A stretch of DNA of 64,000 nucleotides, taken from positions 21,134,577 to 21,198,576 of the forward strand of contig CM043946.1 of NCBI GenBank assembly GCA_014529385.2, given 5' to 3'. The DNA comes from Adiantum capillus-veneris. Its lineage: Eukaryota; Streptophyta; Polypodiopsida; Polypodiales; Pteridaceae. The notes under the pieces are model-generated. The model was given only the letters and a program-made list of their open reading frames with translations, made no database searches and was not told the origin of the DNA. Positions 22,991 through 34,492 of this stretch are shown here, in pieces; the first letter of the stretch is position 1; every line of letters starts with the position of its first letter. Made by a program: the position numbers and the translations under genes.

Positions 22991-24175
22991 GTGAATCAAG
23001 TGGGTTGTGAGTCATCTATTTCTTGTTTGGAAGGCTGTGAGGAAGATATAGATCCTAATATTGCCTATGGGATGGATGTGCTTGAAGAAAGTCCACAATA
23101 CTACATGGAGGACTATTGGGGACAAGTCAAACCTGTATATCAAGTAGCTGCTCTTGCGGAAAGAGGCCAAAATATCAATTACACCGCTAAGAGACCACCT
23201 CTTCAATGCTATGAGTGTAATGGTCCACATCGTGTAGCCGAGTGTCCTATTAGGCTACAAAATAATTCCACACTAATGCAAACCAATCAAGGGAGCACGT
23301 CTACAATGCCGATACTCATGTGTAATCGATGTGGCATAGATCATTTGATCGCCCAATGTCCAAATAATCCAAATGCACAGAAGATCACGTCGTTAAACTT
23401 TATTGAAGTTACCGAGGAGCCATCACAAGGTACACCTGTGGTACCAATAAACGTACTCACACGATCGATGCTCCAAAAACAAAATTAAATTCTTGAGGAA
23501 AGAGACACGGCATCAATTGCCCAATCTCAGAAAAAAAAGAAAACACGAAGAAAGAGATCGCAAAAAGCTGTGAAGTCAGACCCCAGTTCAAAGACCAACA
23601 TAGGGACTGGTGATGACCCCGTATATATGAATGACGCTGAAGAGGATTTTGATTCAGGAGAAACCATGGAGACCAAAACAACCACTAAGATAGAAACCAA
23701 CAAGGAAGATCTTCATGAGCCACAATGGCGAGGATCCAAGAAGAAAATAGGAACTTATCCAAACCCTACAGAGGAGATTGAGCGAGTCAAGCAATTAAGG
23801 AGTTTGGTAGAAGATACCCAAAGGGATCTAGAACCAGCACCTAGGCAGATCCAAATTACAAACACTGTGTTTCCTACGCAACAACAACCTCACCAAGACC
23901 ATAGACCCTTAGCTATACCTAGTGTCATCCAAGAAGAAAGTGACTTAAAGTCATGGGAAAGTGGGCGTACTCACTTCTTGATGGAAAGAATGTTTACAGA
24001 GGGACTACTTGATCCTATCAAAGAAATGGAGATCCCATCTTCTCCACGTCAAGGGACCGAAGTTCAAAAGGTGCCGTTAAACATTGCCAAATTGATGGAT
24101 TTCATGTCTTCAGAAGTTAGAACCACCATCATGTCCAAACTATATAAAGACCCTGAGCTAGACTCAGCTCTTTGA
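22991..24175 (+). pseudogene. Element B Gag-protease spacer with extra zinc knuckles
   Basis: Two open pieces (22991-23488 and 23570-24175) are in the same frame and separated by a TAA that is one change from CAA. The first has two more knuckles of unusual form, CYECNGPHRVAEC and CNRCGIDHLIAQC, giving four Cys/His clusters with the two upstream. The second piece is Lys/Glu/Thr-rich and ends with a helical segment (NIAKLMDFMSSEVRTTIMSK). No enzyme is recognised in it. The position between capsid and protease is that of nucleocapsid and linker in Ty3 elements. Confidence 0.7.
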
Positions 24176-24193
24176 GCCTTCCTCAATGGAGAA

Positions 24194-24740
24194 ATGAAGT
24201 TTGGGCTACCACAATTTGAACAGATGGATGGAGCTGGGGAGATGCCAATAGAGGAGGAACACTTAGATCCGCAACCCAACCTAGATGAGAACCTTGTTAT
24301 AGAAATACCTGTTAACAAGTTGGGACAATACTTTGAGGGTGATGAGTCCAATGCGACCATACCAGTCACTACTAAGGGATTAACTATGAAGGGAATCCTT
24401 GATGGTGGTGCTGGGGTTAGCATTGTAACTAAAAATTGCTAGGAAACTATGGGAAGACCTCACCTTGCGACCACAACCATAGTAGTGAAGATGTGCAATG
24501 GGTCTATTGTTAAGCCTATTGGGATGCTAAAAGATCTCAAGATCAAGGTCTTTGGACATAAAATAAGAGTTACCTTCATTGTTATGGATTTCTCCAAGCA
24601 CACTATGGCATCGGAGATGATCTTAGGACGTCCTTTCATGAGGGAAGCAAAAATGGTGCATGACTGGTCTAAAAACCATGTCTACCTACAGTTCCAAGAT
24701 TCTGCCATTCGAGTGGATCTTGTTACGGGTCGAGCACATC
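24194..24740 (+). pseudogene. Element B aspartic protease
   Basis: The core motif ILDGGAGVSIVTKNC lies near 24400 and TMASEMILGRPFMREAKMVH near 24630. The second matches the ILGRPWL flap/helix of plant Ty3 proteases. The active site reads D-G-G rather than D-S/T-G. The catalytic Asp is kept, but the conserved Ser/Thr is not. A TAG at about 24440 breaks the frame right after the active site. The same lineage feature (E-G-G) is seen in element D at about 51755. Confidence 0.75.
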
Positions 24741-25650
24741 CTCTAGGAAACAGGTTTATAATTGATCATAGATCTGACACCACAGTTCACTCGGCCCCAT
24801 TGCAGTATTGTTACACGTGTAAAGCGGACACTGATGTTGGGGAAGATTCTCCTTATATGGATGTACTACCTGGGATGACCGAGCTGGACAATGTGGATTG
24901 GGTCCACCTAGCAGCAACCATAGACACTTGGGGAAATAGGGGGACAACCTGGGTAACACTTGAGGGGGATGAAATGCATGTACCCTTAAATATGCTACAA
25001 GCAATGCATATACCTTTTGATAAGACTCATCCTAATATAACAAAAAAAAAATATAAGTGGGTCCCTAAAGCTTCTTTAGCGACCATAGCTAGTGCTAAAA
25101 AACAGAAGCCTTGTAAGAAACATCTCACTCGCTCTAAGAAATGTAAGAAAACGTGGCGATGGATTCCTAAACAACTATTGGAAGCCCAAGGCTACTATCA
25201 AGGAAATAATCAAATTTGGGTGCCAAAACGTAGATTGTACTCTTACTTTTCACCGGGCCCATGTGAGCTCAATCTTGTAGCTCCAAAACAAATTGAAAAT
25301 CGTGGAAAGAACAAAATCACAGAATGCTACACACCCGCTCCAGAGCTAGTTTGGGTACCGAAGAAAGAACGATTTGTTCCACCTAGCTCAGGAAGGGGGG
25401 AGTCCCATTAAGCTTCTAGATCCTCATGTAATGCATCCATAGAGGTAAAAGCTTCTCCACAGCCTCCACCTACAATAGTGGACCTCCATGAAGCTACAAA
25501 GGAATCCACACCTCCCAGTGTTCAAGAATCACCTGATGAACCACTTCAAGCTCGATCCTGGGAGAGCACCTTACCACCCTTGCAACTAGATGAGGCACCT
25601 AAGGTAATAGAAAACTACTGGCAAAAATCCTCACCTATTACCGACTAGAA
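24741..25650 (+). pseudogene. Element B protease C-terminal extension with repeated WVPK motifs
   Basis: The frame stays open from the protease to 25411, then past a TAA (one change from CAA) to a TAG at about 25650. The middle is Lys-rich and carries four related motifs: KWVPKASL (about 25058), WRWIPKQLLEAQGYY (about 25156), IWVPKRRLYS (about 25216) and LVWVPKKERF (about 25351). I do not recognise this domain. The last part is Pro/Glu-rich (PPPTIVDLHEATKEST). In other Ty3 elements RT would follow here; instead the sequence passes into a purine-rich tract and non-coding DNA. Confidence 0.6.
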
Positions 25651-25714
25651 CAACTGGTTTCAAAGGGTGACAAGCACATTTCAAACGATATGATCTACCC
25701 AAGGAAGGGGGGAG

Positions 25715-26523
25715 TGTTTGCTGACAGTCATCATTCACTCACTTCCCTCTCAACCTTCCTCCCTGACCTCTAAATGTCCCAATCTTAGGGAATGTATATA
25801 TAAAGCCTTATACTCACAAAAAAAAAAAAAAGACCAAGAGCAATTAGCAAACGAGTATGCACAATAAAAGTCAAAACATTGACTCAGACCTACACATTCA
25901 CATCCGGTACACTGAAACAGAAACTTATGTCATAAAACACCCTTGATCCTCATCACTCGAGTGATGGAGGGTAGGTAGGATTAGTACGATAGGAGTGTTT
26001 CTATTTTAGAGTTGAGTGATTAGCAAAGTTCTTTTTCCCACTGATGTGCCTCCTAGAGGTATTCTTTGTGTTTCCTCGGGTGTACAGGAACGTGTTTCTG
26101 TTATTAGGATTTGGACCTTCATGGAATTTTTCTCTCATCCACTTTTCAAATCAAGTGCAATTATCAAAGCAAACATGTGTTTCTTGTCCATTAGCATTTC
26201 CCCGTATCTTTTTTGCATCCATGTTTGTCTGCTTTGATTATGATTGGTAGCATAATATTCAGCACATTTGCTTAGTATCAAACATTAATTCAATGTAATT
26301 TTTTGTCATAATCACTTGTTTAGATTTAAAAATCAAGCAGTCTGACTAAGCTAGTTTGACCAAGCTAGGTGTTACAGATCTTCTCTTAATACCATGGGGA
26401 ATGCCTTCCTAATAATCAATGGTTACTTAGGTTCTTAATCCGATTTAGGCAGCATTGTGTGAAATGTACTAGGGATTTCTAGTGGGCTTAGTCCCTATTG
26501 ACCTTTAGCTTAAGTATTATACA
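25715..26523 (+). mobile_element. Solo LTR inserted in the 3' part of element B
   Basis: 809 bp beginning TGTTTGCTGACAG and ending TTATACA, flanked by GGGAG on both sides (25710-25714 and 26524-26528). A TATA box lies at 25795-25804 (GTATATATAAAG). No internal coding DNA or second LTR accompanies it, so it is a recombined solo LTR. The family is not the same as A-D in this window. Confidence 0.75.
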
Positions 26524-26528
26524 GGGAG

Positions 26529-27323
26529 TTCACTAGTGTGATGAGCCTGGGGAGGTGTAACAGTGTTTTATGACCCCCCAAAAGTTACAAAATTAAAATG
26601 CTGAAAACGTACAAATAAAAACAAATCAAAGTGCCACAATGTAAAATATTAAGCTGGAAGATAAATCTTAGCTTGATTTGGTACTTCACTCACATGTATC
26701 ACCTATGGTACTAGAGCCCTAGAGGTTCCTAGTGTGGGCGCTTTTCCTTGAAAAGCAAAAACCCAAGGCATACAAAATAAGCACACACATCAAAATTGAA
26801 TCACTATGAATAGATTTTGGGGGCTCAAAGAAAAGGTAATCAGTCAGGCGATGATTTCATGAGAAATTCCTTTTATCATAGCTTAACTACAAGGTCTTCT
26901 AGGTATAGCCTCTAGTCAACCCTCGAACATGAAATACTTGGCTCTTGCGATTAAACAACTTAATTGACTAGAGAAAATTGAGAAGCTTACCCATGGTATT
27001 AATAGTCGATCTTTAGTGCCTTTTGACCATTAAATTAGTGACCCCAAACTTGTTTAATTTTTTATCTTTACAACTATTTATGCGTTTGATTATATTGCAA
27101 ATTTAATGTTTATTGCTGACAAATGGTTTAAAATTTTGTTACCAATCAAATTGTCTGCCTACAACTGCATATGCTTTTTAATTGCTTATGAGAATGCAAT
27201 TACTGTGCCAATGTTGTTTGATTTTGCAGTGATTGAAGAAGGCTAAGGGCATTCATCTCAAATGATCTTCCACCTCGACGAACGCACTGCAACTCAATAG
27301 CTTCCGAAGACGGAATCTACATC
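26529..27323 (+). other. 3' non-coding region of element B
   Basis: About 800 bp without a convincing ORF, between the solo LTR and the polypurine tract. I see no RT, RNase H or integrase remnants in any frame. Confidence 0.55.
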
Positions 27324-27336
27324 AAAAAGGGGGGCA
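27324..27336 (+). promoter_or_regulatory. Polypurine tract of element B
   Basis: AAAAAGGGGGGCA directly precedes the 3' LTR and would prime plus-strand DNA synthesis. Confidence 0.8.
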
Positions 27337-27918
27337 TGTTAACCCTCACGGCTCACGGACACCCTATCACCTACGACGGACATTGTATTATTTATTTGGC
27401 AGAGTCAACTACTGGGCTTGTCGGTCCAATAGGAAAAGGGTAAGAGTGATCGCCGATGAGAGGTGCACTCTAACTGGAACATTCAAGGGATTAGTTGGCT
27501 AAGCATGGGCGCCCAAGTGTGAATGGGGTGAGATCATATAAAAGTCAACTAAACCTAAAATTCACTCATTCTCTCATTTGTGCAATTGAAGAGTGCTCTT
27601 GCTCCATCTCCATCTCCTTCTTCTTCATCTCCTTGTGTGTGTGTGTATGCGTAAGAGAGAGAGAGAGAGAGAGAGAGAGTGTGCGATCGAGCATTGCGGT
27701 GGCATGCCGGTGGCGAGGCGGTTGAGCACAGCGTAGCGGCGTCTCCCTCTTGTTTGCGGCGAGGAATCCTCCACGAAGCAAGCATAGAGTGGTGAGTGAC
27801 ACACCATCGTCACCTTTGAGCTACTAGTTTTGGCTTGTTGTGTGCTTGGAGCCATTTATGGCTCACACGAGGTCTATCGGCAAGTTCCTTGCATTGACAC
27901 GTGCGACATACGCACACA
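27337..27918 (+). repeat. Element B 3' LTR
   Basis: 582 bp matching 9995-10651 apart from the 82-bp duplication and scattered changes. It carries GT/GA microsatellites near 27635-27680 and ends CACACA. Confidence 0.9.
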
Positions 27919-27923
27919 TTTGC

Positions 27924-29094
27924 AATCGAAAGATACTTCGATCGAAACATCTTTCAATCAAAAGATATTTTCTACAAATTTCCATTTAATCAAAAGATGT
28001 ATTGTTTGAAAAAAAACTATATATATCGGCAACACGCCTATTGAGACTAGTGTTACTCTCAAAAGGTATTTCTTGTCAACAGAAGACAAAAAAAATCAAC
28101 TCTCTGATAATTTTAAAAATAAAAATTCAAAATGTTTTAATTTTTTTTACAAAATCAAATTTGATGTTTTACTTAGATAATTTCATAATTATTTATTTTA
28201 AAATCAAATTGCTTAAGTTTTTATGTTGTCTAGAGCTCAAACTCTCACTCATACAAGGTTTTTGTTTTTTAAGAATCGCTTGCTACGTGCTCAGTTTATT
28301 AACATGTGGAGTGAACTAAGATATAATTTAGAGATTACCATTGTGTGTAGAGTGTACTCTCAGCAAAATATAATAGAACAGAGATCAGTTTTATTTAGGT
28401 AAGTTCAATTTTGACGTGCAAATACTTTGTCACCTCAAAGTGAATATAGATAGAAATTATGTTGTCCTGTGTAGAGCCATCACACTATGCTCTCACTTGA
28501 ATCAAAATTTAGGAATTTCATATATTATATTATCTTTATTTGTATTTCTACATTTATCATGTTGTGTGATTGTACACATGTACCAAATGCATATAGATAA
28601 ACTTTCAAAGATCTACCGTGGAGTGTGAGACTTCATGTTTGCACTTCAGATAGATATGATAGTTGTCAAAGATTGCAATTAATCCCATTCAATGAGAATA
28701 ATTTGCAACATTTGATCAATATTACCAATTATTGTAATGTGTGAAAGCTTCAAGCTTTCACTTTAGATAAATTGATAAAGTGCAATGGATTATAAAATCA
28801 ATCATCATAATGTGTGAAAGTGAAAAGCTTGCACTTTAGATGAATAGATATAGTGCAATGTAATTGAAATTTTTTGTTTGAAGTGATGAATTTATTTAGT
28901 GATTGGCATGAATTTATTGAAGAATGCAAAGACTATTATTGTCTATTGTTGATTGATAATGCAGCACGATACTAATTGATAATGTGGACAAATTTTGATC
29001 ACTATATTGATTGATAGAGTGATACTTTTGCAGTTTGTTGCTTTGAATTTGTTTTGACTTCAAAATTAACAAGTGGATTTGAAATTTATGTGTC
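27924..29094. other. AT-rich non-coding DNA upstream of the hAT transposase
   Basis: No ORF with recognisable content. Repeated AATCAAAAGAT-type motifs occur at 27925-28000. An imperfect direct repeat of about 60 bp, both copies containing GTGTGAAAG and CACTTTAGAT, lies at about 28740-28860. It may hold the 5' end of the hAT element, but I could not define its inverted repeats. Confidence 0.5.
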
Positions 29095-29097
29095 AGC

Positions 29098-31199
29098 ATG
29101 ATGAAAGGACATGAGTGGAATTACATCCACGAGCTGCATGCTGGAAAGAATACATCTCGACTAAAATGCAAGACATGGGACCATGAGTTCAGTGGTAATA
29201 CGACGAGAATCAAAGAGCATTTTTTCAAGTCCTTGGTAATGTGTTTGAGTGTATGGCACCGCCAACAGATATTCATGCTAGATTGCCAGAGTACGCTCGC
29301 ATTGCATACCAAATTCTTGTAGCTAAAAAGAAAATTTTGAATGCCAAACAAGCTGCAATGGATGTCGAAATGTCATTTGTCAATGATAGGATAGAGCATG
29401 TGCCTACAGAAGAAAATGTTCAGACTCCCCAGTGAATTCTTTTTCACAAACGTACTTTGACGTCAGTAGCAGCAAATCCTAGCTCAATTAAAGCTAATAA
29501 AGCATTATCCAATGGCCAGATGCTATATGAAGCGATAGATACGAAAAATTTGCTTGAGTTTCACTTGAAATAGATGCAAGCTTTTGTGGCGTGTGGTATA
29601 CCATTCAATGCTATGCGCAAACCCATATTTCAAGATTCTTTAATAAGCAGCACCAAGAAGGGGTTTGTTGCTTCCTGATTATAATAAGATGCACATAGAG
29701 TAGCTAGATAAAGCGAAAGACAGTACTGAATTCATCCTCAAGCGCACGGAGGTGGAGTTTGTTCATGCATATGGTTGCACTATAGTGTTGGATGGATGGA
29801 CCAACTGTCAAAAGAAGTCACTGATCAAGGTGATGCTTATCAATCCTAGAAAGTCTATGTTTGTGGAAGCCGTTGACACCTCTTTAAAAGAGAAGACCAG
29901 TGATTATCTAGCAAGGATATATGAGTGCGCTATAGAAAAGGTAGGTGGACCAAAGAATGTGACTATAATAGTCACAGATAATGCATCCAAGTATAAGGCT
30001 GCAGGAAGGGCTATCCAAGATAAATACCCAGAAATTACTTGGGTGCCATGTACCGCGCATACTCTTAATTTGATATCAAAAGATATTGGAAAAATGGCCA
30101 TCATAAAGCAAATGCTTCTAGATGCTAATCATGTGGTGAAACTTATTAGGGAGCATCAATTTTTCTATGCTCTTTTTTTATTAAAATCACCCAATTAAAC
30201 TTTGTAGATATTTTGTGTGACAAGGTTTGCAACCGCATATTATGTTCTTGCCACCTTGCAAGAAGTGAAGCCTGCATTGATTGAAATAGTAGCTGATAGA
30301 TGTGTTGGGATCCATGGCTCAGCAAGTAACCTAGCTACTAAGAGGTAGCTACAATATGTGTACAAATTTTAAAATCGCAAGTTTGGTGCAATGTAGATAG
30401 AATTGTCACCCTGGCCAAAACACTTGTAGATCTTTCATGAATAGTCGACAAAGACTGTTTTGTCTTTGGTCGAATCTATTGGTTTATGTCAAAGTCATTT
30501 TGCAAAGTAAGAGAGCATGCTGGCTTTGGTGCAAAGGATAAAGCTTCCATGATCGCAGCTGCCAACAAGTGATGGGTGCAATTGAATATGCCATTGCATG
30601 GTGTTGCATTTGTATTGGATCCTAAATTTAAAATGCACCAATAATCGTCCAATAAAGAATTCATGAATGACTTCAAAACAGAGTGCTTGCAACTATTAGG
30701 ACAAGAGGATGGGAAGACTGCTTTTCATCAGCAAGTTGATTATGCTAATAGAGCTAGCATGTTTTCGAGATCCATGGCATATAGATGCCATTGCACACAC
30801 AAGTGTTCCTCTATGGTTGAAGGAGTATGGTGGGGAGAAAGTGAAGCTACAACACATTGTTGTTAGGGAATCTATCTATTGTAGCATCAAGTGGCTGGAA
30901 GCTGTGAGAGGAACTCGTTGGCTTTTGACTTTATGCATACTAAGAAACAAAATCAGCTTCATCCTCAACGTGTTGTTGATTTGGTGTATGTTTTTTGCTA
31001 CATGAGACTCATTCACAAGCTGGTGAACATTGCGACAAGAGCAGCAAAAAAGCACTATGGTGTTTTTCAAATCCATGAATCTATAACTGTAGAAGTAGAC
31101 AATGATGATAATATGGAATGGGAGATAGCTTCAAAATTCTCTGATATGAATGTAATAGATGATATGGTTGGTGTGTTTGATGGAGACGCAGATGTATGA
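29098..31199 (+). pseudogene. hAT-superfamily transposase, decayed (BED, DUF659 and dimerisation regions)
   Basis: Pieces in order: 29098-29322 (a BED-type zinc finger, LKCKTWDHEFSGNTTRIKEH, in which the second Cys reads Trp); 29752-30198 (DUF659-type core with CTIVLDGWTNCQKKSLIKV, NVTIIVTDNASKYKAAGRAI and VPCTAHTLNLISKDIGK); and 30891-31199 (C-terminal hAT dimerisation region, SCERNSLAFDFMHTKKQN and VVDLVYVFCYMRL). This is the layout of plant hAT transposases, which excise and insert DNA with 8-bp target duplications. Stops and frameshifts lie between the pieces, notably at 30200-30660. Terminal inverted repeats were not found. Confidence 0.85.
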
Positions 31200-31257
31200 C
31201 TAAAGGTCTGTAAGTTTTCTCATTGTGAGTGTGAAAATTATGGCACTACAAGATGTT

Positions 31258-31258
31258 C

Positions 31259-31339
<81 letters not shown>
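31258..31339. repeat. (CT)n microsatellite, about 80 bp
   Basis: An uninterrupted CT run just 3' of the hAT transposase remnant. Confidence 0.97.
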
Positions 31340-31344
<5 letters not shown>

Positions 31345-31569
31345 TCTTATTGAATAGGAGTCATAATTATAGCTAGATACAATACAATACGATTTTTGTC
31401 GATTGAGAATATAAAAATGGCTAGTTGAGGGGATAAATGACGAGCTGTGATTTAAAAAATTTGTAACCCTTTGCCCAAATAGATAGGGGTAAAGTGAACA
31501 AAGTGCTCAGCCCAAAAAATGAGTCAGCTCATTAAGTAGTTTTTCTATGTCAAACTCAGCATTCTCAGG

Positions 31570-32895
31570 CGTAGGAGATGGGCCTAGTGGCCCTTGCTAC
31601 AAAGAACCAGCCTGATCTAGCAATGGACTGTAGAGGTTGCTTGCCACTCTCAAGTTGGGTAAGTACATTGCCTAAAAAATCCCTGTTTTTTTGCTCTTGT
31701 GGCACTTCCATGGACTTCAAGATCCATTTACAAGTATGACACATGGAGTAATATCCATGGCTTTATTTCAGGGAGGGGGATTAGTAGATATGCATTCTGG
31801 GGTAGCCCATGGAAAATCTCTCCCACTCTGCTTTCTAATTTCTATTGGCAAGCTGCAGAGAGGAGGAAAGCATGCTATTGTGGGGGTCTTTGTACATGAC
31901 CCCCAATCCACAATGCCTGCATAGACCCTCTTTTGTCCAAAGTGAAGCATCATGTTGCGGGAGTGAAGGTCATTTTGGAGATAGTCTTGCGCATGTAGAT
32001 ACTCCAGGGTCTGAAGAAGAGCGTTCATTATTTGCAAAATGTTATTATGGAACAACCCTATTGTTCCTTTTGTGGTTACATAGTAAAAAATGGTAGGCTC
32101 ACTGCCAACTATAGTGCAATGTCTTATCCACTGCTCTACATGGTTGCCATTCCAATAACGTGAAATGAGCACTGGACGCTATGGCGGACCATGGCAAGTG
32201 GATAAATGATGTCTCAATGAGCAATGTCCAAAGTTGTGGCTTCCTCCTTGATCTGTTGATCCACTGTGGGTCCATGCAAGTGGACTTTGAAAGTTTGAAA
32301 TGAGCATTGGACGCTATGGCAGACCATGGCAAGTGGATAAATGATGTCGCAATGAGCAATGTCCAAAGTTGTGGCTTCCTCCTTGATCTGTTGATCCACT
32401 GTGGGTCCATGCAAGTGGACTTTGAAGTTTTTTTCAGCATATATTGGCTCTTTAAAGGCATAATGTGTGATACCTACATGTTTCACGTTTGCCCACCTCC
32501 CTTCTCTCAGTTGTGGATCATGTATGTTGAAGAATGTAGTTTCTGGCAAAAGATATAACATAGGGGGGAGCTGAGACTGATCAAGTGCGAGAGTGGCACT
32601 AGAATGAGTCTCTACTCTAACCATAGTCTCTAGCTCTACAGTAGCATTGGAAGAGCTGACTTCCATCTTGTGCACTTTGCTACTCTTTCTAGCTTTCCCT
32701 TGCTCTTGAACTCGGTATACAATTGTTGCACAAGGTGCTGAAACTGAAGCCTCCGTGAATTGGTAATACTATTCCGGGGCCGAGGGATTTAGGCAACAAC
32801 GAATCTCAAACTCTGACATGCGATGAAAGTGATGTATTATCACTTCAAAGACAAATTTTTGTTGATGTTGCGCTAGCTTAATATCCACCATATCT
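31570..32895 (-). pseudogene. Protein-kinase gene fragment
   Basis: Minus-strand frames 32675-32214 and 32172-31768, plus open sequence to about 31570, encode parts of a kinase fold. The N-lobe has VGITHYAFKE and IKEEATTLDIAHCDIIYPL (candidate alpha-C Glu). The catalytic loop is QNDLHSRN, keeping the Asp and Asn of HRDLxxxN but not the His-Arg. The metal loop is DWG in place of DFG, and PWATPE matches the APE region. A helical C-lobe tail follows (WILKSMEVPQEQKNRDFLG). Upstream, a splice acceptor (ATATCTTGCAG at about 32896) suggests a gene with introns. A TAG near 32770, a frameshift and a 135-bp in-frame duplication show it is a pseudogene. The kinase family is not identified. Confidence 0.65.
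32162..32431 (-). repeat. 135-bp in-frame tandem duplication within the kinase fragment
   Basis: Unit 1 is 32162-32296 and unit 2 is 32297-32431. They are nearly identical, with about four differences. The 135-bp period is 45 codons and the protein segment containing VHLHGPTVDQQIKEEATTLD appears twice, so the alpha-C helix region is duplicated. Confidence 0.9.
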
Positions 32896-32899
32896 GCAA

Positions 32900-33484
32900 G
32901 ATATAATTTTATAACATAAGTGTTCTTAGAGAAGAAGAAAAACTACATTTTTGTGTCATGTTTGTTAATCCAAATTTCATACATAATTTGAATTAATTTA
33001 TAGCAAACAACAATATATTATGATTGCAATACATACATTGTACAATAGAGAGGAGAATACACAAAGAGAGAAATGGACAGAGGTGAATAGGCCAAGAGTG
33101 AGGTACGCTCATCATAAGAAATTGACGTTGTTATGTGCACTACATAATGTACGTAAATGATTGGAGCATGAATGTGAACAACCCAGCTGGTGTGAGGTAC
33201 ACTCAACACAAGTCATGGACGTTGTTGTAATGTTGATTGATAGTTTAATCAATCTAATCCCTGATGAAGTGTGTGGAACTCACAACACAACCGTGAGCAG
33301 ATAATTTAAAATATCAGATTTTGGTCAAACATCGTACATATTTACATCCAAGACAACACCAATTTGTCTATTGACAAGTGGCGTATCTACGGATTAGAAA
33401 ATACAAGGCTTGTCATGCTAAGATGAAGAGGGCATATGTATACACCTCTTCGCTCTTAGGTAGACAAACGTATCTCTCATATTT
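32900..33484. other. Non-coding DNA with the left copy of a 230-bp direct repeat
   Basis: No ORF recognised. The stretch from about 33255 (TGATGAAGTGTGTGGAACTC) to 33470 is similar to 34530-34740 on the other side of the foldback element: both contain TTTACATCCAAGACAACACC and GATGAAGAGGGCATA. Confidence 0.7.
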
Positions 33485-34492
33485 CATTAGAAAATTTCGG
33501 AGGTCATTTGGAGGGCCTTGTAAGAAATTGTATTTCTCTTTCTAGAAACTTTTTTTAAAATGCACTTGCACCTTGTGAGTACATCCAAAAGGACAACCAG
33601 ACACTCTAAAAAGTAGATTTATATTCCCAATCGTCCTTGAAAACGGTCACTTTTTTATTTAATGCGAGCATCTTTTCAGGAGGCAGGTGCAGCGCATTCA
33701 ATGCAGCTTACATCATCACTAGAACTTGAAAAGTCACAAACAGTCAAATAGTGATAGGCTTTTGACACCACCAATTCGTCCGAAACGCTAAAATACCCTA
33801 AAAACGAATGTCTACTTGTCTCGTTATGACATCCGGAGAGGCAAAAAATGTCAATGGCACGCGAGGAGGCATTCTAAAATTCTAGAATTCCCCCTTGCGC
33901 GCCATTAGTACAAAGCTTCTTTTAGTGGTTTTTGGACACTTGTCTTTCAAGTAAGCCCCTTTTTAGAGGTTTTTTGACATTTTCCTCTTAGAAAGCTCCC
34001 TAAAAAGAGGAAGAAAGGGGCTTTTTACTAACGGCGCATAGGAGGCATTCCAAAATTTTGGAATTCCCTCTCGCGCGCCGTTAGAAAAATGTTCTTTTAG
34101 GGGTTTTTGACATTTTTTGCCTCTTTGGATGTCGAAGCGAGGCAATTAGACATTCATTTCTATGATATTTGGGCATTCCGGACGCATTGACAATATCAAA
34201 GTTTCGAAATCTTCCACCACTTGATATTTTTGTGACTTTTTGAGTTCCACTAAAGACATAAGCCGTATTAAATGCACCGCATCTACCTTTTGAAAAAGGT
34301 GCTTGCATTAAATGAAAGAGAGTGATCGTCTTCAAGGACCACTAGATTATTAAATGAGGAGAGGACACCTTTTATATTTTTGTTAATATCAATATATTTT
34401 TCTACGTAACGTAGGCTCTTCTCTCATTGGAGGAGCTTATTTTCCTCTCTCTTCCAAAAGGTCCTCCAAAAGACCTTCGAAATCTCCTAATA
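33485..34492. mobile_element. Foldback element copy 1 (long terminal inverted repeats)
   Basis: The left end reads CATTAGAAAATTTCGGAGG and the right end, reverse-complemented, reads ATTAGGAGATTTCGAAGG. The arms pair imperfectly for several hundred bases, including CACTTTTTTATTTAATGCGAGC and its counterpart on the right. The centre holds palindromic blocks at 33853-33910 and 34027-34086. No transposase is encoded. The same element, inverted relative to this one, lies at 54944-56344. No target duplication was found. It is probably a non-autonomous DNA transposon. Confidence 0.75.

Larger units (their letters stand above)
9995..27918 (+). mobile_element. Element B: gag-protease-only LTR retrotransposon with nested insertions
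   Basis: Two direct LTRs (9995-10651 and 27337-27918) begin TGTTAACCCTCACGG and end CACACA. They are flanked by near-identical 5-bp duplications, TTTGT (9990-9994) and TTTGC (27919-27923). A primer site follows the 5' LTR and a polypurine tract precedes the 3' LTR. Coding capacity is gag (11458-11996 joined to 20910 onward), several zinc knuckles and an aspartic protease with a long tail. No RT, RNase H or integrase is present. Element C (11997-20904) and an 809-bp solo LTR (25715-26523) are inserted in it. Without them the element is about 8.2 kb. It is probably non-autonomous, relying on pol from relatives; this is inference. Confidence 0.85.

Noticed and set aside
34081-34335. ORF in foldback copy 1, and the similar ORFs at 55160-55357 and 55884-56078
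   Set aside because: They occur in the foldback arms in different orientations with low-complexity palindromic ends. No conserved protein feature, so treated as chance frames in a repeat.
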